Assembly: GCF_002933855.1 (NCBI RefSeq)
Contig: NZ_BFAQ01000022.1
Coordinates: 1-64,000 of the forward strand
Length of the DNA: 64,000 bases
Reading direction: 5' to 3'
Source: Vibrio penaeicida
GTDB lineage: Bacteria > Pseudomonadota > Gammaproteobacteria > Enterobacterales > Vibrionaceae
Position numbers and translations under genes: made by a program. Shown piece after piece: positions 1 to 7,964 of this stretch; positions within the stretch are counted from its first letter, which is position 1; every line of letters begins with the position of its first letter. The notes under the pieces were generated by a model, which was not told the origin of the DNA, ran no database searches, and saw only the letters and a program-made list of their open reading frames with translations.

Positions 1-350
1 GCAAACATCGCCCAGCCTTTTATCGCTTTCATCTTGGCTCTATCAAACTTGGCTAACCTTGCATTGGCGTGACGAAGGTCGGCTCTAAACAGCTTTGCTT
101 CGGTAAAGTCGGCTTTCTTTAAATTGGCATTTTTTAAAATGGAGTGGCTTAGATTCGCACCTCTAAAATTAGAATGTTGAAAATCAGCGCCAGTGAGATC
201 CAAGTTGGACAAATCTTGACCGCTAAAGTCCATCTCCACACATTGAGTATAGGGCTTCATAACGCAGCCATTAACAGTAGGGAAGGGGGATTCTTGAGCG
301 ATCGCATATGTAATGTTTATCAAACTAAGTAAACATAGGAAAATACGCAT
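1..350 (-). CDS. Pentapeptide-repeat protein, secreted (3' part outside window)
   Basis: The reading frame begins at ATG 350 and runs off the left edge, so only about 116 residues are visible. An N-terminal hydrophobic signal peptide (start MRIFLCLLSLINITYA) is followed by a Cys-containing stretch. Then come A(D/N)LxX-type pentapeptides such as DLSNLDLTGADF, ANLSHS, ANLKKADF and ADLRHANA. Such repeats form a right-handed quadrilateral beta-helix, usually a protein-interaction surface. No enzymatic function can be assigned. It is followed on the same strand, further upstream, by exaA; the gap of 44 bp between the exaA stop and this start would allow co-transcription, but this is inference. Confidence 0.8.
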   Translation of the reverse strand, partial: MRIFLCLLSLINITYAIAQESPFPTVNGCVMKPYTQCVEMDFSGQDLSNLDLTGADFQHSNFRGANLSHSILKNANLKKADFTEAKLFRADLRHANARLAKFDRAKMKAIKGWAMF

Positions 351-394
351 ATGAGTCCCTCCATAAGAGTAAGTAATGAGCACTAGGCCACATA

Positions 395-2257
395 TCAGTT
401 AGCCCAATCCGGTATTTCGAAAACCCAGAAGCTCCCTCCTTGAGGCACTGGTTTAGTCAATTCCGCCATATCTCCTCCCCACAAAGGAACAGCACCCCCA
501 TAGCCAGACGCAACACCGATATATTGCTTACCGTTTAGCGTCCAAGTCACAGGGCAAGAGATGATGCCGGATCCCGTTTGGAACTTCCAAAGCTCCTGCC
601 CTGTTTTGGCGTTGAAGGCTTTTAGGTACCCATCACCAGTACCAGTAAATACCAAATTGCCTTTGGTGGCTAACACGCCCGCCCAAAGTGGCAGCGGTTC
701 TTTATGCTCCCATTTGATACCTCCAGTGAGGGGGTCCATCGCCCGAAAGATACCCACATGATCATCGTACATTTTCTTGATCCGAAATCCCTGTCCTAGA
801 TAAGCCGCGCCTTTTTTGTAGGTGACATGCTCTGTCCAATAGTCTTCTTTCCAGTGATTACCTGGAATATAAAACCATCCAGTATCTTGACTGTACGCCA
901 TAGGATTCCAGTTTTTACCACCCAAAAACGGAGGCGAGACTTCGATGGCTTTGCCTTGCCGTTCTCCTTGTGCGGGTTTTGGGGGGCGCTGCCCTTCAAC
1001 TTCCGCAGGACGTCCTGTCTTATCAATATGGGTAGCCCATGTGATGTTGTCTACGAAAGGAAAGGCGCGAATAAAACCGCCATCTTTACGATCTACGACA
1101 TAAAAAAAGCCATTTCTGTCAGCGTGAGCGGTTGCTTTGACTGTTTTCCCTTCTTCTTGGTATTCAAATAAAATCAATTCGTTATTACCAGAAAAGTCCC
1201 ATGCATCGTTCGGGGTATGTTGATAAAACCATTTCACTTCACCTGTCGTAGGGTCGACACCAACTTGACCGGACGTGTAAAGGTTGTCGTAATCACGAGG
1301 ATTTCCGCCTTCTGATGTGCGTTTCCACGTATTCCATGGTGCAGGGTTGCCTGCTCCAATGATGATGGTGTTGGTTTCTACGTCATAGCTGGCACTTTGC
1401 CAAGGTGCACCGCCTCCATGATGCCATGCCTCAACGAGGTTGCCGTCTTTATCCCGCGGCCATGAAGGGGCATTTGCATCACCTGTCGGTGTACTTTCCT
1501 TACCGTTGAGTCTACCCATATGCCCTTCGACAAAGGGTCGCATCCAGATCTCTTTGCCAGTATTAGGATCACGCGCATAAAGTTTTCCAACAACACCAAA
1601 TTCATCCCCAGACGAGCCATGAATGAGAAGTATGGTGCCTGTTTTTTTGTCTTTAACAATCGTTGGCGCACCTGTCATCGTATAGCCTGCTTTGTAGTCT
1701 TCAAACCGGACTTTCCAGACCACTTTGCCACTCTTTCTATTCAAAGCGACCATTCCTGCATCTAACGTACCAAAAAAGACTTTGTCACCAAAAATAGCAG
1801 CACCTCGATTGACTACGTCACAACAAGGTCGAATTCCTTCAGGAAGCCGATGTGCGTAGCTCCAAATTTTTTTACCCGTCGCGGCATCTAACGCAAAAAT
1901 TCGTGAGTAAGAGGCGGTAACATAAATGATCCCATCGTATACCAGAGCTTGGGTTTCTTGACCGCGTTGCTTTTCATCGCCAAAAGAAAAAGACCAAGCA
2001 GGAGTAAGCTTGTTGACGTTTCCAACGTGAATGTCGGTTAAAGGGCTGTACCGTTGTGCTTTGGGTCCCATGCCATACATCAACACATTCTCAGGTGTGA
2101 CCGCGTCGTTTTCGATGTCTTGCCAAGTGACCCCAACCGCTGCCATAGGCAGTGATAAAAAAAAACAAAAGAGCATACGGTATCTCAGAGAGCGTATTTT
2201 GGGTCGAACGTCAGTGAGCCAACCGTATAACGTTCTCATTATCATGATTAGTTGCAT
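395..2257 (-). CDS. exaA: PQQ-dependent ethanol dehydrogenase, calcium type
   Basis: Periplasmic quinoprotein that oxidises ethanol and other alcohols to aldehydes, passing electrons to a c-type cytochrome. The sequence is close to Pseudomonas ExaA as I remember it along its whole length, with conserved blocks such as AGYTMTGAPTIVK, GSSGDEFGVVG and AVPLWGGDMA. With a 620-aa product, the adjacent Cys pair that forms the vicinal disulfide is at about 145-146 (RPCCDVVNRG). The catalytic Asp is at about 354 (NDAWDFSGNNE). Two residues after it is Ser, not Asp, so it belongs to the calcium rather than the lanthanide type. A TTG at 2281 extends the frame, but ATG 2257 has GAGG six bases upstream and is preferred. 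A later Met at about residue 28 begins a more typical signal peptide and cannot be excluded. No cytochrome c550 or PQQ synthesis gene lies next to it. Confidence 0.95.
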   Translation of the reverse strand: MQLIMIMRTLYGWLTDVRPKIRSLRYRMLFCFFLSLPMAAVGVTWQDIENDAVTPENVLMYGMGPKAQRYSPLTDIHVGNVNKLTPAWSFSFGDEKQRGQETQALVYDGIIYVTASYSRIFALDAATGKKIWSYAHRLPEGIRPCCDVVNRGAAIFGDKVFFGTLDAGMVALNRKSGKVVWKVRFEDYKAGYTMTGAPTIVKDKKTGTILLIHGSSGDEFGVVGKLYARDPNTGKEIWMRPFVEGHMGRLNGKESTPTGDANAPSWPRDKDGNLVEAWHHGGGAPWQSASYDVETNTIIIGAGNPAPWNTWKRTSEGGNPRDYDNLYTSGQVGVDPTTGEVKWFYQHTPNDAWDFSGNNELILFEYQEEGKTVKATAHADRNGFFYVVDRKDGGFIRAFPFVDNITWATHIDKTGRPAEVEGQRPPKPAQGERQGKAIEVSPPFLGGKNWNPMAYSQDTGWFYIPGNHWKEDYWTEHVTYKKGAAYLGQGFRIKKMYDDHVGIFRAMDPLTGGIKWEHKEPLPLWAGVLATKGNLVFTGTGDGYLKAFNAKTGQELWKFQTGSGIISCPVTWTLNGKQYIGVASGYGGAVPLWGGDMAELTKPVPQGGSFWVFEIPDWAN

Positions 2258-2307
2258 AATAAACCTCATGTATATCGCCAATTGTGGTATCTATCAAAGG
2301 GAGGGGA

Positions 2308-2431
2308 TGCCCCCTAAGCATTGATACATATAGGGGGCAGGTTGAATATTGTGCGCCTACCACAACCCGTGCGAAATCCGACGGTAGAAGTGCTTTTCTC
2401 ATCCCTTAGTCTTACTGACTAAGTCGGATTT
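2308..2431 (-). promoter_or_regulatory. Nested inverted repeats in the region upstream of exaA
   Basis: Three perfect dyads lie in the 180 bases before exaA: TGCCCCCTA at 2308-2316 with TAGGGGGCA at 2331-2339; AAATCCGAC at 2374-2382 with GTCGGATTT at 2423-2431; and CTTAGTC at 2405-2411 with GACTAAG at 2417-2423, nested in the second. As minus-strand RNA they could form a closed P1-like stem and a second hairpin about 50 bases before the start codon. They could equally be protein operators. No start site is known. Confidence 0.4.
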
Positions 2432-2448
2432 GAGCTATTTTGGTCAGA

Positions 2449-2470
2449 AATGTGGGTTTGTTCACAATGA
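2449..2470. promoter_or_regulatory. CRP-like site
   Basis: TGTGG-GTTTGT-TCACA at 2451-2466 matches TGTGA-N6-TCACA with one mismatch and is flanked by AAA and AT as in good sites. It lies between divergent exaA and the DUF1611 gene. A TATATG at 2492-2497 would place it near -41 to -45 of a plus-strand promoter (class II-like), which is inference. Confidence 0.5.
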
Positions 2471-2482
2471 TAATTATTAGCA
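2468..2482. promoter_or_regulatory. Fur-box-like site
   Basis: TGATAAT-T-ATTAGCA matches the 7-1-7 Fur pattern TGATAAT-N-ATTATCA with one mismatch. It abuts the CRP-like site in the exaA/DUF1611 intergenic region, so iron and carbon status might both act here. Confidence 0.4.
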
Positions 2483-2609
2483 TTAGAGGTGTATATGCGG
2501 CACGCAATGGCTGTGCTAGCATACTATCTCCATATTTTTAGTGTGGACAAAAAGTGTTGTAAGTTGTTGGCTAATGTCCTGCTAAACGAACAGTTTGCTG
2601 GGTGACAAT

Positions 2610-3782
2610 ATGCGTAACTTAGACAAGGATGCTATTAGTTGCGGTAATGAAAAAGGCAACGGGAGTGATTATCTCGTTGGATCAGATTTTTCATTTTTTA
2701 TAGAGCCGGAAGACGAGCGAATACAAACGGCGATCATTTATTGTGAAGGTCACTTTGGAGATGATATATGCCACCTCGCCAACGGGCTTATTGTTGCGAG
2801 TGCGCATTTTGAAGTGCTTGCGGTTATTGACAGCACAAAGGCGGCACAAGATAGTGGTGTGGTGCTATTTGGTGTGGCAAATGGCATTCCAATATGCCGA
2901 GATCTGACGGCTGCACTCCTGTACTCGGACAATACCCCAGATTTTCTAGTGTTCGGTTGGTATGCCTCGGGTAAGGTTATCAGTGAACAGGAAAGGCAAG
3001 TAATATTAACGGCTATTGAATACGGCATTCATATCATTCATGGCGGGCACGAGACACTCAATCAAGATCCTGTCATTGTTGAGGCATGCAAAAAATATCA
3101 AGTGCAAATAAGAGACTGGAGTTTTTTGTATTCAGGCGAGCCATTTCACCGTTTTACCAACCAAATAAAAGAAGTTTCCTCACCGCGAATTGTCATCATG
3201 GGAGACGACTCGGCAATCAGCCGCCTCTCAACCGCCAATACGTTGGCAAAAGTATTGACTGAATATGGCTTGAACGTTACGAAAATTGCAACGAGTCAAG
3301 TGGGGTTAACACATGGCACTTTCTACGGTGCTGCGCTTGAATTTGTTCCCCCTAAGTTTTACGCGGGGGAGCTTGAGAACGTTATTTTGGAAGCTCACGT
3401 TGCTGAGTGCCCAGATCTCTTTATCGTGGAAGGGCACGGAATGTTTCGAGCTCCCTCTTTTTATACTAGCGCTGCCATTATCTGCGGTGCTAACCCGAGT
3501 GCCATCATTCTTAACCATACCCCTAAGCCAGCTCCAAGATGTGGTCTTAATCCGGTACCAGATTTTGGGTTGTATGATGAAATTCACTTGCTCGAAATGT
3601 ATTCAAAATCCCGAGTCATTCTAGTGACGCTGAACACACAAGGTCTTTCCACCAAACAGCGTCAAACCGCCATGAGCGATTTAGCCGTTAAAGGCGGACG
3701 ACCAGTGTCCGACTTGTTTGCACAATCAGACGAACTACTCCTTGAATGTGTTCTTACGACATTTCCGTACCTGAGGCGATGA
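2610..3782 (+). CDS. DUF1611-family protein with degenerate P-loop
   Basis: Cytoplasmic protein of 390 aa. The N-terminal half is Rossmann-like with the family blocks YCEGHFG, AVIDSTKA, NGIPI and an HGGHETL motif. The C-terminal half is the P-loop half of DUF1611 proteins, with VEGHGM near 280. DUF1611 includes enzymes of N-acyl-D-glutamate metabolism (DgcN type), but I cannot assign a substrate. The family P-loop usually reads like GTDCAIGKMTT. Here, at about 198-208, it is GDDSAISRLST, so the Gly-Lys pair has become Ser-Arg and nucleotide binding may be altered. ATG 2610 is preferred over TTG 2595 because GGGTGA precedes it. Its stop overlaps the next start (ATGA), implying translational coupling. 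Confidence 0.75.
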   Translation: MRNLDKDAISCGNEKGNGSDYLVGSDFSFFIEPEDERIQTAIIYCEGHFGDDICHLANGLIVASAHFEVLAVIDSTKAAQDSGVVLFGVANGIPICRDLTAALLYSDNTPDFLVFGWYASGKVISEQERQVILTAIEYGIHIIHGGHETLNQDPVIVEACKKYQVQIRDWSFLYSGEPFHRFTNQIKEVSSPRIVIMGDDSAISRLSTANTLAKVLTEYGLNVTKIATSQVGLTHGTFYGAALEFVPPKFYAGELENVILEAHVAECPDLFIVEGHGMFRAPSFYTSAAIICGANPSAIILNHTPKPAPRCGLNPVPDFGLYDEIHLLEMYSKSRVILVTLNTQGLSTKQRQTAMSDLAVKGGRPVSDLFAQSDELLLECVLTTFPYLRR

Positions 3783-4312
3783 AAATGAGTGACAAAACAA
3801 ATGGGTCACAAAATCGAAAGCAAAAGAAAGGGACAGCGATATTACGTCGGTATCGTGGTAATAGCCTACCTTTGTTATATAAAGTTATTCTTATTTATGG
3901 GGTAACACTATTGGTCTTAGTTTCCTTAGGGAGGTATTTTGTAGCAGAGCGAGAGCAGGACACTCAAGATTCGTTACCCATATTAGATTTGAAAGTCTCG
4001 TTGGCTGGGAAAATGGCGACAAATCGTGCTCGACTTCAGTTAATGAAAAGTAAGCTGATAGACGCAGAGTGGCATGCTCACAATCGACGATATCAGATTC
4101 TATTGGATCAGATTGATGAGAAAATCGACTACTACGACATGAGTATTGATGAAATCAAAAACATAAATGTTCTAGATTCTTACTCACCAGAAGAAATGAA
4201 GGCACTGCGCGCTGCGTTAAATGAATCACTTCGCTCCGAAGTCGAGTATGAAGAGGTACTCGATAAATACCAATTATTGGTGTTAGAGCTCATGTTGAAT
4301 GTCGATAGATAA
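3779..4312 (+). CDS. Unknown single-pass membrane protein with coiled coil
   Basis: Not recognised. The 177-aa product has a basic N-terminal cytoplasmic tail, one membrane segment at about 37-57 (LLYKVILIYGVTLLVLVSLG), and a charged helical C-terminal part likely to form a coiled coil in the periplasm. The start is set by the ATGA overlap with the DUF1611 stop. The coupling suggests that the two products are made in proportion and perhaps act together. No signal-transduction output domain is visible. Confidence 0.7.
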   Translation: MKMSDKTNGSQNRKQKKGTAILRRYRGNSLPLLYKVILIYGVTLLVLVSLGRYFVAEREQDTQDSLPILDLKVSLAGKMATNRARLQLMKSKLIDAEWHAHNRRYQILLDQIDEKIDYYDMSIDEIKNINVLDSYSPEEMKALRAALNESLRSEVEYEEVLDKYQLLVLELMLNVDR

Positions 4313-4471
4313 AAGAATGAAAACCACATTTTGAATTAGCCGCGCTGTTAGGTTTTTATTCTCAATCTTAGCTGCCTCATCCCAATCATTCCCCCACCTC
4401 TCCTGACAGGTTTTGTCGGGGTTGTATGACACCATTAGCCTTCCGTTCTCTTATAAAAAAGGAAGGCTCAA

Positions 4472-4864
4472 ATGATTCAGGGAAGCTGTTGTTGTGGAAC
4501 CGTCAAATTTGTACTTCACTCGAAGCCGAAGTTTCTTGGTATTTGTCATTGCAGCCGTTGCCGAAAATTAGGCGCATCGGAGTTCTTTATGGTGGAAAAG
4601 GCGAGTTTTGAATGGGTATCAGGCAAAGAGGAGGTAGTTGAATATGCTCCTAAGCCGCCTTTTGTTTATAAGCGATGTTTTTGCCGCAAGTGTGGTTCTA
4701 GCCTCGGCGAAGTCTTATCGAATGAGAACGAGTTTCCCGTTGTAGCCAATGTTTTGGATTCCGATCCAAACCTTAAGGTTCTGTTTCATGAACACGCTGC
4801 TACAAAACCTTCTTGGCAGCTAATTCATGAAGGCGCAAAAGTGTTTGAAACCGATCCTCATTAA
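4472..4864 (+). CDS. GFA-family (CENP-V/GFA domain) zinc protein
   Basis: A 130-aa protein of the glutathione-dependent formaldehyde-activating enzyme fold. Zinc-ligand cysteines appear in family order: GSCCCGTVKF near residues 4-13, CHCSRCRK near 26-33 and CFCRKCGSSLG near 69-80. Most members of this family are uncharacterised small-molecule or thiol enzymes, so formaldehyde activity should not be assumed. ATG 4472 follows AAGGAAGG with good spacing. A clear terminator follows the gene, so it is probably monocistronic. Confidence 0.85.
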   Translation: MIQGSCCCGTVKFVLHSKPKFLGICHCSRCRKLGASEFFMVEKASFEWVSGKEEVVEYAPKPPFVYKRCFCRKCGSSLGEVLSNENEFPVVANVLDSDPNLKVLFHEHAATKPSWQLIHEGAKVFETDPH

Positions 4865-4901
4865 AACATCACTCTCAACAAACTCGTTTTTACCTCTCAA
4901 T

Positions 4902-4935
4902 GCCCAAACCAAAATGTTTGGGCTTTTAACTTTTC
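4902..4935 (+). terminator. Rho-independent terminator after GFA gene
   Basis: The stem GCCCAAAC/GTTTGGGC (4902-4909 with 4916-4923) has a six-base loop and is followed by TTTTAACTTTT. Confidence 0.85.
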
Positions 4936-5245
4936 CTTAGAACTAAGAACCACAAAGCATAAAGGGGCAACTGTGAATTGAAAAGCTTTGCCATTGTGGT
5001 TTGAAAGATTTTGAGCTGATTAGAAATGAAATACGTGTCCGGATAAATAGTGATATTTCACTTAGTAGTGAAATATTCTGATACATATTTGAAGAGCAGT
5101 TTTTGATAGCAAGGTTGTGATCGATTTTTAGTGTGATGAACTGGTCGGATTTGATTTTTAAATTGTGACAATGAAGCAACAGTAAAGAATTAGAGAGTGC
5201 GTGATTTATCCATTTTTATTACATATGTGCTTAATTGTATAAAAG
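4936..5245. other. Gene-free gap with a perfect hairpin
   Basis: AT-rich DNA without a convincing gene. It holds one perfect 10-bp inverted repeat, ATATTTCACT (5053-5062) with AGTGAAATAT (5067-5076) around a TAGT loop, with no T-run beyond it. It could be an operator or an RNA hairpin. Confidence 0.5.
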
Positions 5246-6598
5246 ATGGAAATAACTATGATAAATGCAGTTCTCATGTCGGCGTTGGCAACCTCATTTT
5301 TACCTATCGGACAGGTCGGAGATACCATTCAGGCAGAACCCATTCCTCAGCAGCTTAATGCTAGTGCATTTGCGACTGGTTCAGCTGAAGCAGCCTATAA
5401 ACCTGTTTGTCAGACCATTCGACTTGATACGTCTTACAATGCCACATTGAATACTGGTAGCGGCGTTTGTGTTCACTTTTCAGTCGCTGAGCCTACCAAG
5501 ATCACCAGCATTATGAATCAGCTGGATGATGTGACGGATGCTTCGTTAAAGCTTTATCACCATATTAATGGTCAGTTTAAACAAGTTGGAGCTGAATCTG
5601 TTGTGGCAGGAAAGGGGAGCGAAGTTCTGCACAGCTTGAACCAAGCTGGCGAGTACTACTGGCAAATTACTGCTACTAAAGCAACCAACGATGCCATTTT
5701 GTTCGGTTCCATTACGACGAAGCATTTTGATGAACACGAAATAAACGACACGTTCGAAACCTCTACACCATTTTCTGAGGGATGGCACAGCGTAACCGCT
5801 AACATGGATACAGGAATAGATGCCGACTACTACTTGTATGAAGCAACCAGTACCGATGGTATTAAGCTATTCCTTGATGACCAATTGGCACCAAATAGCT
5901 GGAAACTCGAAGTATTGCGCGTGAATTCTCCAACGTGGGTGGAATACCAAGGTGGGGTAGAACACTTGATTTTAGGGCTAGCAAATCAAGAGCGTATGTT
6001 AGTACGCGTTACAGCCAATGCCTCTGCCGCAGCAACGACGGAATCGTACGCATTGTCTGTGGGTGCACCTGAAGTTGTCTCTCCTAACTACAAGTACGCA
6101 CCAGGAACTTTCTCGGGCAGTGTTAGCCTGCAAGGTCGCGTTAACAAAACTACGTACTTCAATGCTGCAACACCATACGATACGTTGAAGTCGTTTGTTA
6201 TCATGCCACGCTCCGATATAAGCTCGGCGCTTAACTGCCGGATCCGATTGTATGATGCGACCAACAAGCAAATTGGTGTTTACGGATGTGAACGCTCTCA
6301 GCAAGTGAACTTTGAAGAAAGCAATGATTTTAAGAAGCCGATTCGTGCTCGTTTAGAAATGTACCATGCGGATTTCGCGAATCGCGGTACGGTTTACTAC
6401 AACATCGGTCTGAACGCTTCATTTAATTACATTGCGGATTTAGACAGCGATGGCATGTCTCAAGCCTTTGAAAATCAACACGGCTTGAATGATCTTTCGG
6501 CACTAGATGCTGCTTTGGATACAGACAGTGATGGCGCGACTAACCTGCAAGAATACCAAGCAGGAAGTGATCCTAAAGACCCTTTGAGCAAGCCTTAG
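5246..6598 (+). CDS. Secreted protein with C-terminal calcium-binding-type repeats
   Basis: Not assigned to a named family. The 450-aa product has a hydrophobic N-terminus resembling a signal peptide ending near QA at about 30. A long beta-rich middle includes stretches like pre-peptidase C-terminal domains (GSAEAAYKP and HEINDTFETSTPFSEG, the latter PPC-like). Two thrombospondin-3/EF-hand-like loops lie at the end, DLDSDGMSQAFE and DTDSDGATNLQEY, typical of secreted marine bacterial proteins that bind calcium. No protease or other catalytic motif was seen. ATG 5246 is given; ATG 5258, with GGA seven bases before it, is equally possible. Confidence 0.75.
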   Translation: MEITMINAVLMSALATSFLPIGQVGDTIQAEPIPQQLNASAFATGSAEAAYKPVCQTIRLDTSYNATLNTGSGVCVHFSVAEPTKITSIMNQLDDVTDASLKLYHHINGQFKQVGAESVVAGKGSEVLHSLNQAGEYYWQITATKATNDAILFGSITTKHFDEHEINDTFETSTPFSEGWHSVTANMDTGIDADYYLYEATSTDGIKLFLDDQLAPNSWKLEVLRVNSPTWVEYQGGVEHLILGLANQERMLVRVTANASAAATTESYALSVGAPEVVSPNYKYAPGTFSGSVSLQGRVNKTTYFNAATPYDTLKSFVIMPRSDISSALNCRIRLYDATNKQIGVYGCERSQQVNFEESNDFKKPIRARLEMYHADFANRGTVYYNIGLNASFNYIADLDSDGMSQAFENQHGLNDLSALDAALDTDSDGATNLQEYQAGSDPKDPLSKP

Positions 6599-6629
6599 TT
6601 TTAAGACTGCTTTAGATTTGATAAAGCTA

Positions 6630-6660
6630 AGCCCCACACTAATGTGGGGCTGTTTTTATT
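6630..6660 (+). terminator. Rho-independent terminator
   Basis: The stem AGCCCCACA/TGTGGGGCT (6630-6638 with 6643-6651) has a four-base loop followed by GTTTTTATT. It ends the secreted-protein transcript and faces the convergent gene ending at 6669. Confidence 0.9.
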
Positions 6661-6668
6661 GGTATGCT

Positions 6669-7961
6669 CTAAACATTCACAATGGCATGATTTCTATGTC
6701 GAATAAGACCAACGCAAATCTCTTTTAGCAGCCCATTTTGAAATGGACCGTGATCAGGGTAGCGGTGATAATCATCTCCATTATGAAGCACTACTTTTCC
6801 GCCTCGTCCGTCGTCTGTTGGGAATTGCCACAACCAATCCGCAGGTTTAGGATCCTTTTCAGTACCTACGTGCGTCAGGGCAATTGCATCATCAGGCATT
6901 TCGGAGTAACCCCGACTGTACTGACCAAAAATACCTTCCCAGCCGTCAAAGTCGTCAGGCATATTGCTAAAGAACCCATATGGGTCATTTGCGACACGAA
7001 CTTTTAAGTTGCTAAATGGTCTTGGAGAAACCGTCTTAAAAGGTTTAAGTATTGGGAGCCATTCAATCACGACTTCCGAGTTGATAACGAGCTGTCCTCC
7101 TTTTTTCAGATACTCCATAAAGGACTGCTGCAGTGATTTCAAATAAAACTGGTCACTGATTCTAGGCACGACTAGAACGTCACTTTCCCAAACTGAGCAG
7201 TCCAGTTCGTAAATAGACTGAAAGCGAATACAGCCTGTCGAACCTACAAATGTGCTTTGCAAATAAGGAGGTTCATTTTCTGTTTCTATATCGGAGCTTG
7301 ATAAATAAGTGACGGTAAATTCAGGGAGCTGGCCCCTATCATTACCCAACTCTCGATTAAGCCAAGGGTAAAAGCCATCGATCAGTCTTTTTGCTGCGGG
7401 CATAAATCTCTGGCCGTTATGGCTATGCGGATCAAGTGTTGTAAGAAGTACTCGGCCACCATTGGGAAGATCTGGAAAATCAACCATCACCGAGCCTTCA
7501 TCTTGTTCCAAGTTGAGAAGGGAGACGCCAGAATGGTTGGCATTAAAAACGCCGTGCCAATGCCATTTCATATCGTCTAACGACACAAAATCAAACAGAT
7601 TATGTTCAGGAGAGGGCAAATAAAGTTCTATGTGACCGTTGGGCTTTGTCCACCAAAGCCAGTCTTTGATTCGCTTGTTTTCCCATGTTACATCAACTGC
7701 GGTTAACCATTTGTCGATGTTCTTAACAGGAAATGCAATCAAAAAACCACCAGACTCAACATAATCGTTGATTTGCTGCGCATGCGCTTCCAATTGGGAC
7801 CCGTTGGTGTGGCAAGCAATGATTATTGCGGCATATTGAGTGAGATCGGTGTGCGGAAGATCTTGCAGGTAGATCATGTCATCCATCCAATGAGCATAGT
7901 CTCGGAAGGACAACACTTGAGAACCGCAACCCCACGTAATGTAGCCAATTTTTTTCATCAT
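6669..7961 (-). CDS. Unknown protein, amidotransferase-like fold, last gene of iron-type ABC operon
   Basis: Not confidently recognised. The 430-aa product has no signal peptide. Its first 90 residues resemble the alpha/beta class I glutamine-amidotransferase-like (ThuA-like) fold: an initial strand KKIGYITWGCG, then YAAIIIACHTNG and YVESGGFLIAFP. A second similar unit follows near 255-310 (DVLVVPRISDQFY, YLKKGGQLVINSEV). It could therefore be a tandem of two such folds. It starts four bases after the ATPase gene stop, so it is translationally coupled to the importer. A role in handling the imported ligand, for example release of iron or hydrolysis of a siderophore, is inference from context only. 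Confidence 0.6.
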   Translation of the reverse strand: MMKKIGYITWGCGSQVLSFRDYAHWMDDMIYLQDLPHTDLTQYAAIIIACHTNGSQLEAHAQQINDYVESGGFLIAFPVKNIDKWLTAVDVTWENKRIKDWLWWTKPNGHIELYLPSPEHNLFDFVSLDDMKWHWHGVFNANHSGVSLLNLEQDEGSVMVDFPDLPNGGRVLLTTLDPHSHNGQRFMPAAKRLIDGFYPWLNRELGNDRGQLPEFTVTYLSSSDIETENEPPYLQSTFVGSTGCIRFQSIYELDCSVWESDVLVVPRISDQFYLKSLQQSFMEYLKKGGQLVINSEVVIEWLPILKPFKTVSPRPFSNLKVRVANDPYGFFSNMPDDFDGWEGIFGQYSRGYSEMPDDAIALTHVGTEKDPKPADWLWQFPTDDGRGGKVVLHNGDDYHRYPDHGPFQNGLLKEICVGLIRHRNHAIVNV

Positions 7962-7964
7962 AAA

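Noticed and set aside
4943..5179. Minus-strand open frame in the gap before the secreted-protein gene
   Set aside because: It has no ribosome-binding site, a low-complexity product and a perfect hairpin inside it.
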